In this document: piece after piece, positions 7,108-12,584 of the stretch
Layout: each line of letters begins with the position of its first letter
Numbering within the stretch: position 1 is the stretch's first letter
Source of the DNA: CAKRJP01 sp963634745
Lineage (GTDB): Bacteria; Bacillota; Clostridia; Lachnospirales; Lachnospiraceae
NCBI GenBank assembly: GCA_963634745.1
Contig: CAVHCX010000037.1
Span: 1-12,584 of the forward strand
Direction: 5' to 3'
Length of the DNA stretch: 12,584 nucleotides
The notes under the pieces: generated by a model
The model's database searches: none
What the model saw: the letters and a program-made list of their open reading frames with translations, nothing else
What the model was told of the DNA's origin: nothing
Made by a program: the position numbers and the translations under genes

Positions 7108-7710
7108 ATGAGTAATATAAAAACATTGAATTATTATGACAGCAATGCTACCGAATTCTCTGAAGCAACTAAGAATGTAGACTTTTCAGACGTGCAGCAA
7201 ATATTTATAGATTACCTGCCACCAGATGCCTCAATTCTGGATTTTGGCTGCGGATCCGGACGCGATAGCAAATACTTTTTGGAACATGGTTATCATGTGG
7301 TTGCATGCGATGGATCAGAAGCGATATGTAAAATAGCGACCGATTATACGGGCATTCCGGTAAGATATATGCTTTTTGAAGAACTGGATGATCGGAATCG
7401 ATATGATGGCATCTGGGCCTGTGCTTCTATTCTGCATGTTCCAAAAGAAGAATTGCCGGATATTTTTCATAAAATGTATCAGGCATTAAAAAAAGATGGA
7501 TTGATTTATACATCATTCAAGTACGGCACTTTTGAGGGTGAACGAAAGGGCAGGTATTTTACGGATTTCACGGAAGAAAGTTTTGTGGAATTTATTGGAC
7601 ATATTTTCGGATTACAGATTGAAAAAATGTGGATTACCGGGGATGTGAGAGAAGGTAGAGGTGATGAGCGGTGGTTGAATATCTTGCTCCGCAAGGCGAG
7701 CATTTGCTGA
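7108..7710 (+). CDS. Class I SAM-dependent methyltransferase
   Basis: A 200-residue Rossmann-fold methyltransferase. Motif I is DFGCGSGRD (45-53), the acidic residue ending strand 2 is D68 (VVACDGS), and the motif IV region is DGIWACASILHV (100-111). It lacks the (D/N/S)PP(Y/F) motif of amino-DNA methyltransferases and a cytosine-methyltransferase PCQ motif, so it is not an evident DNA methylase; the substrate is unknown. The start follows GGAGGAGTAAAGG. Its last 40 bases overlap the HNH gene in another frame, so the two are probably translated together. The sequence ends RWLNILLRKASIC, which appears complete. Confidence 0.85.
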   Translation: MSNIKTLNYYDSNATEFSEATKNVDFSDVQQIFIDYLPPDASILDFGCGSGRDSKYFLEHGYHVVACDGSEAICKIATDYTGIPVRYMLFEELDDRNRYDGIWACASILHVPKEELPDIFHKMYQALKKDGLIYTSFKYGTFEGERKGRYFTDFTEESFVEFIGHIFGLQIEKMWITGDVREGRGDERWLNILLRKASIC

Positions 7711-8849
7711 ATATTGAAGGAAAATATTATAATAAACTGGATATTGAAGGCTTCTCTCAGATGATGAAAGATCCCTCTTACTGCTATAAGTTTTACTGGC
7801 TGGAGGCTGTGGTACAGATTATTTCAGAAGGAAAGACAGAGACCACATTTGATGAGATTATTGATGAAATGATTGCCAATGCCTGGTATTCTGTTCGGGA
7901 ATTTCACATTCACTTAAGCGGCATGCAGGCAGATGGTTTGGTGAGGGATGGTCTGGAAAGAGCTATTCTGCAGTTGACAGGACTCAGTAAGCTTCCGGCA
8001 AATGCCTCGAAAGTAGAAATAAAGAATGCCATTCGGGAGCATCAGACCGAATTAAAGAAGGCAAAAGAACAGCTGACTAATATGGTGCCATATCGAGCGT
8101 TGGCGGGATTTTTTACAAGGAGCGATGAAGTACCGGACTGGGGAAGTGTTAAACGTATTACCGCTTACATTCAGAAGATAAATGAACAGGTAACGCCCTT
8201 GCCCTATGTATTGGGTGAGAGCAGTAAATTAAAAAAAGAAGTTCACTTTCATCCGGATTGGACAGGGATGATTCAGGATAATACAGTCAATATCCTTGGC
8301 TGGATCCAATATGAAAAGGTAAAATGGCTTCAAAATAACAATCCGGAAGTGCCTGGATTAATCTATAAGCTGGCTCCAATGGATGAAAAAATGCGAAAAC
8401 TGTCAAATGTACGAAAGCTATGGCAGGGAATTATGGAAGTACAGGAAGTACGGGATGTTTTTACAGGGCAGCCAGTGAAGGAAAAACAGTATGATGTAGA
8501 CCATTTTATTCCGTGGTCATTTGTAATGAATGATGAACTGTGGAATCTGATGCCGATGGATTCTTCTTTGAATTCATCAAAAAGTAACCGACTGCCGAAA
8601 TGGGATCCATTTTTTGAAGTCTTTGCGGGAAATCAGTATCTGATGTACGAGCTGATCTGTGACAAACCAGAACTTCATAAACGGTTTGAGGCATGTTATC
8701 GGGATAACCTGCACTCCATTTGGGCCGGTCAGGAATTGTACCGTAAAGGAAATTCCAGAGATGTGTTTTATAATATCCTGGAAAAGAATATGATGCCTGT
8801 ATACGACTCTGCCAGAAGGCAGGGGTATGAGATCTGGAATTATGGATAG
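7671..8849 (+). CDS. HNH endonuclease-type protein
   Basis: A 392-residue protein. The N-terminal 250 residues are mainly helical and of unknown fold, with YCYKFYWLEAVVQII at 37-51. The HNH core is C-terminal: DVFTGQP (262-268), DVDHFIPWSF (275-284), N292, then LNSSKSNRLP (300-309), giving the D-H, N and N positions of the beta-beta-alpha metal nuclease. Zinc-ribbon cysteines, present in some HNH proteins, are absent here. The start is GTG 7671, the first start codon after an in-frame stop at 7665, with AGAGGTGA upstream. It overlaps the methyltransferase by 40 bp. An 18-codon copy of its C-terminus recurs at 10764-10817. It probably cuts nucleic acid; the target is unknown. Confidence 0.8.
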   Translation: MVEYLAPQGEHLLNIEGKYYNKLDIEGFSQMMKDPSYCYKFYWLEAVVQIISEGKTETTFDEIIDEMIANAWYSVREFHIHLSGMQADGLVRDGLERAILQLTGLSKLPANASKVEIKNAIREHQTELKKAKEQLTNMVPYRALAGFFTRSDEVPDWGSVKRITAYIQKINEQVTPLPYVLGESSKLKKEVHFHPDWTGMIQDNTVNILGWIQYEKVKWLQNNNPEVPGLIYKLAPMDEKMRKLSNVRKLWQGIMEVQEVRDVFTGQPVKEKQYDVDHFIPWSFVMNDELWNLMPMDSSLNSSKSNRLPKWDPFFEVFAGNQYLMYELICDKPELHKRFEACYRDNLHSIWAGQELYRKGNSRDVFYNILEKNMMPVYDSARRQGYEIWNYG

Positions 8850-8879
8850 AAGGAGATCACAATAGGATGGGATTATTTG
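8798..8879 (+). repeat. Imperfect direct repeat, copy 1 (end of HNH gene plus start of the MGLF gene)
   Basis: These 82 bases match 10763-10847 with about seven substitutions and one 3-base gap. The central 33 bases (8830-8862), spanning the HNH stop and the AGGAG site, are identical. The gap keeps the reading frame (QGYEIWNYG against QGHNEIWNYG). The copies are therefore diverged homologous sequences and not a fresh target-site duplication. Confidence 0.93.
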
Positions 8880-8890
8880 CTTTCTGTTAA
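8867..8890 (+). pseudogene. Aborted copy of the MGLF gene after the HNH gene
   Basis: An AGGAG site and ATG 17 bases after the HNH stop start MGLFAFC and stop at 8888-8890. The first four residues equal those of the 10835 gene (MGLFGLSRKDK). The following bases (AAAAAGAGAGAG) still resemble its next codons before similarity ends. This is the remnant of the gene that once followed HNH directly. Confidence 0.75.
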
Positions 8891-8991
8891 AAAGAGAGAG
8901 TTCCGGACACAGTTTCGAAAAATAAAAAAAATTCAATTTTTGAAAGTGAGTGGCTATATGAAAACAATAAAGAGAGCCCACAAATATAACA

Positions 8992-9014
8992 AGCCCCAGC
9001 CAAAAGCCGGGGCT
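8992..9014 (-). terminator. Hairpin terminator for the thiE-like pseudogene
   Basis: On the minus strand, AGCCCCGGC pairs with GCTGGGGCT over nine pairs including one G-U, around a 5-base TTTTG loop. It is followed by TGTTATATTTG, a moderate U-tract. On the plus strand the wobble becomes an A-C mismatch and no U-tract follows, so it acts on the minus strand. It lies about 45 bases after the thiE-like stop. Confidence 0.72.
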
Positions 9015-9059
9015 AATGTTTCAATTGTTTTGGGACATTTTCCAAAATGCTTGACACTG

Positions 9060-9622
9060 TTATTTTTTACTTTTGCAGCTAAAAACTTCCCGTAAATCCC
9101 TTAAAAATAGCTGAAGCTGCATGAATCCTGACATCATACAGCCTCCGGCTGCTCCGGCGTCCATCACCTCAGGCAGGCGTTCCATATTAATACCGCCGAT
9201 GGCATACACCGGAATCGGACAGACCTTGCAGATCTCTCTTACAAAATCAAGTCCTTTCCCCTTCAGACCTTTCTTACAGTCGGTCTCAAAGATCGTCCCC
9301 AAAATGATCTGTGTGGCACCGCTGCTCACAGCGTAGTCCATATCTTCCATGCTGTGACAGGAAATGCTCAACTCCCGGAAGTCTTTTCGAAGCACTGTCC
9401 GTGTTTTTGCTCACTTAAAGATTGAAGCGCCGGAATAGACAGATGCATCTGCTCACACCCCAGTTTCCATGCTATGGCAATTCTGGAATGCAGAAAGCAT
9501 AGTACCCCTTCTCTTTCGCACAGAGCCAGTATGTTTTTCGCCAGCTCCTCGTATGCTTCACCAGCCAGATCTTTTTCCCGCAGAATCACTCCGTATGGAT
9601 GCAGGGCAATGACTTTTTCCAT
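9060..9622 (-). pseudogene. Frameshifted thiamine phosphate synthase / TenI-like gene
   Basis: Two minus-strand frames together cover one ThiE/TenI-type TIM barrel. The first (9622-9368) carries YGVILREKDL and the helix FLHSRIAIAWKLGC. The second (up to 9395, ending 9060) carries LSISCHS, GTIFETDCKKGLKGKGL, VYAIGGI and the phosphate-binding AGAAGGCMMSGF. The break lies near 9385-9395, after SEQKHGQ, where one base appears to be missing. Family members make thiamine phosphate from the thiazole and pyrimidine moieties (ThiE) or are related TenI-like proteins. The 5' end also looks damaged: the ATG at 9622 has no good ribosome site, and barrel-like sequence seems to continue upstream without a start codon. 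No other thiamine gene is near. Confidence 0.8.
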
Positions 9623-9665
9623 TTGCTTTGTGTATGACTTTTCCGATGACCTTTTCCGGATTGTA

Positions 9666-9693
9666 TTGAAAGATAGCAGAAAAAAGATATAAA
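9666..9693 (+). promoter_or_regulatory. Sigma-A-type promoter of the HD/tRNA-binding gene
   Basis: TTGAAA (9666-9671) and TATAAA (9688-9693) are separated by 16 bases, 47 bases upstream of the start codon. Both hexamers are close to the consensus. Confidence 0.6.
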
Positions 9694-9739
9694 ATTAATG
9701 ATGTTGAAAAAGATTAGATTACAAAGGAGTAAGATTAAG

Positions 9740-10750
9740 ATGAATTACATTTCAAGAGACAAAGCATTTGAATTATTAAAGAAGTACAACAAGGATCCAT
9801 TTCATATCCAGCATGCATTTACTGTGGAAGCTGTTATGAAATGGTATGCGGGGGAGCTTGGTTTTGAGGATGAGGCTGAATACTGGGGGATTGTTGGACT
9901 CTTGCATGATATTGATTTTGAACAGTATCCGGATGAGCATTGCCTGAAGGCACCGGACCTTTTGAGGGAAGCGGGTGTAGGAGAAGATATCATTCATGCT
10001 GTCTGCTCTCATGGATATGGCATCACGGTTGGCAATGGTACAACTATTGATGTGGAACCGATTCATTTGATGGAGAAAGTTTTATTTGCAGCGGATGAGC
10101 TGACCGGACTGATCTGGTCCGCATCTCTTATGAGACCTTCAAAGAGCACGAAGGATATGGAACTTAAGTCCCTTAAGAAGAAATACAAGAGCAAGGGATT
10201 TGCTGTGGGCTGTTCCAGGGAAGTGATTGCCAGAGGAGCAGAGCAGCTTGGTTGGGAGCTGGATGAGCTTTTGGAGAAGACACTGGAGGCCATGAAAGCA
10301 TCTGAGGATATCATTAATGCGGAGATGGAAGCGGAATTTCCAAAGGAAGAGGAAGAAGGGATGAAGCTGATCGAAAAGGAAGATGGCACAGGCATTGAGC
10401 CATTATTCCAGGAGCATGTAGATTTTGATACTTTTTCCAAATCTGATTTCAGAGCTGTAAAGGTAAAGGCCTGTGAGGCAGTGCAAAAGTCTAAAAAGCT
10501 TCTGCATTTCACGTTGGATGACGGCACCGGAACAGACAGAACGATTCTCTCCGGAATACACGCATATTATGAGCCAGAAGAACTGGTAGGAAAGACTTTG
10601 CTTGCCATTACAAACCTTCCGCCAAGAGCTATGATGGGGATCGACTCCTGTGGCATGCTGCTGTCGGCCATTCATTATGAAAATGGTGAGGAGAAACTGA
10701 ATCTTGTCATGTTAAACGATTCCATCCCGGCAGGAGCGAAGCTTTATTAA
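9740..10750 (+). CDS. HD-domain protein fused to a C-terminal tRNA-binding (EMAP/MetRS-type) domain
   Basis: A 336-residue two-domain protein. Residues 1-190 are an HD-type phosphohydrolase domain with H25, the H56-D57 doublet in GLLHDIDFEQYP and D119 in AADELTG. An acidic linker (196-225) leads to a tRNA-binding OB-fold (226-336) resembling the C-terminal domain of methionyl-tRNA synthetase and CsaA: SKSDFRAVKV, SGIHAYYEPEELVGK and NLPPRAMMGIDSCGMLLSA. ATG 9740 has AAAGGAG ten bases upstream; an in-frame ATG at 9698 precedes that site and overlaps the promoter region. The gene looks intact, has its own promoter, and lies divergent to the thiE-like pseudogene inside the block bounded by the direct repeats. 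Substrate and RNA target are unknown. Confidence 0.82.
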   Translation: MNYISRDKAFELLKKYNKDPFHIQHAFTVEAVMKWYAGELGFEDEAEYWGIVGLLHDIDFEQYPDEHCLKAPDLLREAGVGEDIIHAVCSHGYGITVGNGTTIDVEPIHLMEKVLFAADELTGLIWSASLMRPSKSTKDMELKSLKKKYKSKGFAVGCSREVIARGAEQLGWELDELLEKTLEAMKASEDIINAEMEAEFPKEEEEGMKLIEKEDGTGIEPLFQEHVDFDTFSKSDFRAVKVKACEAVQKSKKLLHFTLDDGTGTDRTILSGIHAYYEPEELVGKTLLAITNLPPRAMMGIDSCGMLLSAIHYENGEEKLNLVMLNDSIPAGAKLY

Positions 10751-10762
10751 CAGAAGATCGAA

Positions 10763-10847
10763 TGTATATAATTTTGCCAGAAGGCAGGGGCATAATGAAA
10801 TCTGGAATTATGGATAGAAGGAGATCACAATACGATGGGATTATTTG
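10763..10847 (+). repeat. Imperfect direct repeat, copy 2
   Basis: The partner of 8798-8879. Its first 18 codons (10764-10817) are the HNH C-terminus VYNFARRQG...EIWNYG with its own TAG, cut off from the rest of the gene. It then carries the same AGGAG site and the start of the MGLF gene. The upstream boundary of similarity lies 13 bases after the HD gene stop. Confidence 0.93.
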
Positions 10848-11284
10848 GTTTATCCAGAAAAGATAAAGAGAGATGGGCATCTATTGTAATTCAGGGAATG
10901 AAGCCCGGCATGCAGATAGATGATGCTCTTTTAAAAAATGCTACAGAGACCTATATCAGCCAGCATATCCGTATTCTGGAAGACAGTATTCGCCTTGTGA
11001 TGGAATCCAAAAACCAAAAGACAAGAGAAGAACGATATGATTTATGCTTACAGCATTTTGATGCCCTGTCGAAAATCCAGAAGTATGCGGATAAAAAACA
11101 GAAAAAGAGGATTGCGGATGCACAGGATCAATTTATGATTATGAATGAATTCTATAAGCACTCGCAGCGTATCAGAAAGCTAGAAAAATAGGCACAAAAA
11201 AAGCAGAGGAGAGATGCTTTTTGGAAAACCTATGGAACAATGGAAATCTTAGATGATATTTTTGAGGACCATAAAAAATCATAA
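10835..11284 (+). pseudogene. MGLF small-protein gene interrupted by an in-frame amber codon
   Basis: From ATG 10835 (AGGAG site within the repeat) 118 codons run to TAG 11189-11191. The same frame then stays open for 30 more codons with protein-like content (AFWKTYGTMEILDDIFED) to TAA 11282-11284. The original product was therefore probably 149 residues. The visible part is hydrophilic, charged and helical (for example RKDKERWAS, then RYDLCLQHFDALSKIQKYADKKQKKR), with no membrane segment, cysteine motif or family I recognise. The repeat shows that it once followed the HNH gene directly, so it is the likely third partner of the MTase-HNH operon. A truncated 118-residue product could still be made. 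Confidence 0.7.
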
Positions 11285-11330
11285 CAGAAATAAGTTTAAA
11301 AAAGAATGAAAATTTCAGGAGGATGAAACA

Positions 11331-11606
11331 ATGAGTAGAAAGAATTTTGGAGCAAAACCATATAGTTTTCCACAGCCGGTATTCATCATCGCATCTTATG
11401 ATGAGAATGGTATCCCATGTGCCATGAACGCAGCCTGGTGTGGCATCAGTGAAGCAACAGAAGTGACTATGTGCATTTCTCCTGGCCACAAGTCAACCAA
11501 GAATATTTTAAGTAAAAAGGCATTTACCATCAGCATGGCAGATGCAAAGCATGTGGCTGAGTGTGATCATTTTGGAATCGCAACTAAGAAGTTTATGTGG
11601 ATATGA
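11331..11606 (+). pseudogene. Flavin reductase family gene, 3'-truncated
   Basis: The 91-residue product starts like FMN-binding flavin reductase-like proteins: NFGAKPYSFPQPVFIIASYD, then NAAWCGI, MCISPGHKSTKNILSKKAF and ADAKHVAECDHFGIAT. Family members continue for about another 100 residues, including a GNKV..KF segment straight after the last motif. Here the sequence changes to KKFMWI and stops, overlapping the metallophosphoesterase start. A strong AGGAGG precedes ATG 11331, so the fragment is probably still translated. It would lack much of the flavin-binding fold and is likely inactive. Confidence 0.78.
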
Positions 11607-12316
11607 GAGTTTTGGTAATTCCGGATGTTCATCTGAAACCGCAAATGTTTAAACAGGCGGCTGCTTTGCTAAAGGCAGGAGTTGCAGAGCGTGCGGTGTG
11701 CCTGATGGATATTCCGGACGACTGGGATAAACAGTTTGATATTGCACTTTATGAAGAAACCTATGACGAGGCAATCTGTTTTGCAAAATTATTTCCGGAA
11801 ACTGCCTGGTGTTATGGAAATCATGATCTGAGTTATTTCTGGCACTGTCTGGAAAGTGGGTACAGTTCACTTGCGGATTATACAGTGCAGCGAAAGTTAT
11901 TGGATCTGAGAGCAGCGCTTCCTGAAGATAATCCCATCCAGTATGTTCAAAGAATTGATAATGTTCTCTTTTCTCATGGTGGATTATTGAACTTCTTTGT
12001 TGAGGAATATGTTCCAAAGTCAAAATACCATGATGTGGATGCCGTGGTAGAGATAATCAATGGACTTGGCAGATATGAGATGTGGAATGATGTATCACCG
12101 ATCTGGCTGAGACCTCAGAGTGGAAAAATGCGATTATACAAGCCACGCAAATTGCTTCAGGTTGTTGGTCATACCCCTATGGATCGAATCACAAAAGAAG
12201 GGAATCTGATCAGCACGGACGTATTTTCTACATATCGCGACGGGAGACCGATTGGAACAGAAGAGTTCCTTTTGCTGGATACTCTGACGTGGGAATATGA
12301 TGGAATTAAAATGTGA
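11603..12316 (+). CDS. Metallophosphoesterase (calcineurin-like fold)
   Basis: A 237-residue protein with the ordered metal-binding motifs of the calcineurin-like superfamily: PDVHLKP (D8, H10), CLMDIPDDW (aspartates 36, 39, 40), YGNHD (72-75), FSHGG (123-127) and VGHTP (188-192). The second motif has M-D in place of the common G-D. The substrate is unknown; bacterial relatives act on nucleotides, nucleic acids or phosphoproteins. I prefer ATG 11603 to GTG 11597. It overlaps the last codons of the truncated flavin reductase by four bases, and no strong Shine-Dalgarno precedes it, so it may depend on translation of that fragment. The gene appears complete at its 3' end. Confidence 0.82.
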   Translation: MRVLVIPDVHLKPQMFKQAAALLKAGVAERAVCLMDIPDDWDKQFDIALYEETYDEAICFAKLFPETAWCYGNHDLSYFWHCLESGYSSLADYTVQRKLLDLRAALPEDNPIQYVQRIDNVLFSHGGLLNFFVEEYVPKSKYHDVDAVVEIINGLGRYEMWNDVSPIWLRPQSGKMRLYKPRKLLQVVGHTPMDRITKEGNLISTDVFSTYRDGRPIGTEEFLLLDTLTWEYDGIKM

Positions 12317-12321
12317 TGCAA

Positions 12322-12354
12322 CTAGAGGTGATCAAATTTCATACGTTTCTTCAT
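12322..12354 (-). pseudogene. Aborted gene start (10 codons) at an apparent junction
   Basis: On the minus strand GAAAGG stands 10 bases before an ATG at 12354 that reads MKKRMKFDHL and stops at 12324-12322. It follows the partial gene at 12397 by about 40 bases in the same direction. The good start and immediate stop, right beside the end of the metallophosphoesterase, suggest that the second gene of a minus-strand operon was cut off here. It is too short to identify. Confidence 0.4.
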
Positions 12355-12396
12355 GGTATCATATCCTTTCGAGTTGATGGAAGAAATGCCAGGGGA

Positions 12397-12584
12397 TTAT
12401 TCTCGGACCATCATACCACGTAACCTTGCGTGATCAGCATTAAAGTCCAGAAAATACCCTGCTGGAAGTTGACGGGACAGATGCAACGAGAACACAGCGG
12501 TACTCTTTGGAACATTCCTATAGACTCTAGTATAAGCGTCCGGGAAATCTTGGCAATATAAGTAACATGTAAACTGTATAGGGG
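12397..12584 (-). CDS. 3' end of an unidentified minus-strand gene, cut by the right window edge
   Basis: An uninterrupted minus-strand frame enters from the window edge and runs about 62 codons to TAA at 12399-12397. It reads ...DFPDAYTRVYRNVPKS, then HLSRQLPAGYFLDFNADHA and ends RGMMVRE. The composition is protein-like, no other frame is open here, and a Shine-Dalgarno plus ATG for a next gene follows its stop. I cannot name the family; the local layout resembles a gene from a mobile element, but that is inference. Confidence 0.55.
   Translation of the reverse strand, partial: PIQFTCYLYCQDFPDAYTRVYRNVPKSTAVFSLHLSRQLPAGYFLDFNADHARLRGMMVRE

Noticed and set aside
8925..8945. AAAAATTCAATTTTT palindrome as a terminator for the HNH operon.
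   Set aside because: The arms are separated by one base, so no stable hairpin loop can form, and the stem is all A/T.
10063..10527. 154-codon minus-strand frame opposite the HD/tRNA-binding gene.
   Set aside because: It is serine-rich antisense shadow of a well-supported gene.
8798..10847. The direct repeats as target-site duplications of a transposon.
   Set aside because: They are about 83 bp, diverged with a codon-sized gap, and consist of coding sequence; no transposase or terminal inverted repeats lie between them.
11198..11222. AAAAAGCA...TGCTTTTT hairpin after the MGLF stop, resembling a terminator.
   Set aside because: The stem is short and A/T-rich, and it lies in what appears to be former coding sequence beyond the amber codon, so it is probably fortuitous.

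Overview
The window looks like accessory chromosome of a low-GC gut Clostridia, most likely Lachnospiraceae. The evidence is purine-rich AGGAGG-type ribosome binding sites, A+T-rich intergenic DNA, and recognisable Lachnospiraceae-style YolD-like, ThiE/TenI-like, HD and WYL proteins. No rRNA, tRNA, CRISPR array or intact transposase was seen.

Layout. 1-4086, minus strand: the start of an unknown gene cut by the left edge, preceded by a hairpin that covers its Shine-Dalgarno; then a McrBC-like pair (DUF2357/PD-(D/E)XK nuclease and McrB-like AAA+ ATPase) whose ends overlap by 19 bp; then the tail of a lost upstream gene and a small unknown gene. 4336-4896, plus: tag, 3-methyladenine DNA glycosylase I. 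4897-5640: debris, namely a YolD-like gene without its N-terminal half, a terminator and a second N-truncated small gene. 5650-8849, plus: HIRAN-domain protein, WYL regulator, class I SAM methyltransferase and HNH nuclease, the last two overlapping by 40 bp. 8798-10847: an imperfect direct repeat of about 83 bp flanks a roughly 1.9 kb block with a frameshifted thiE-like gene (minus) and an HD plus tRNA-binding-domain fusion gene (plus). 10835-12316, plus: a small gene interrupted by an in-frame amber codon, a flavin reductase gene cut after about 85 codons, and a metallophosphoesterase overlapping its end. 12317-12584, minus: the end of another gene and an aborted 10-codon start.

How the parts fit. 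Two nuclease modules of the kind used against foreign DNA lie within 9 kb: the McrBC-like pair and the WYL-MTase-HNH operon. The repeat shows the latter once continued directly into the small 'MGLF' gene, so the ancestral operon was probably WYL-MTase-HNH-MGLF. Both copies of the MGLF gene are now broken. At least six genes are truncated, frameshifted or stopped, so this is a decaying accessory region rather than a stable housekeeping block. The best candidates for something undescribed are the MTase-HNH-MGLF operon with its WYL (and perhaps HIRAN) partner, and the N-terminal domain of the McrB-like ATPase.
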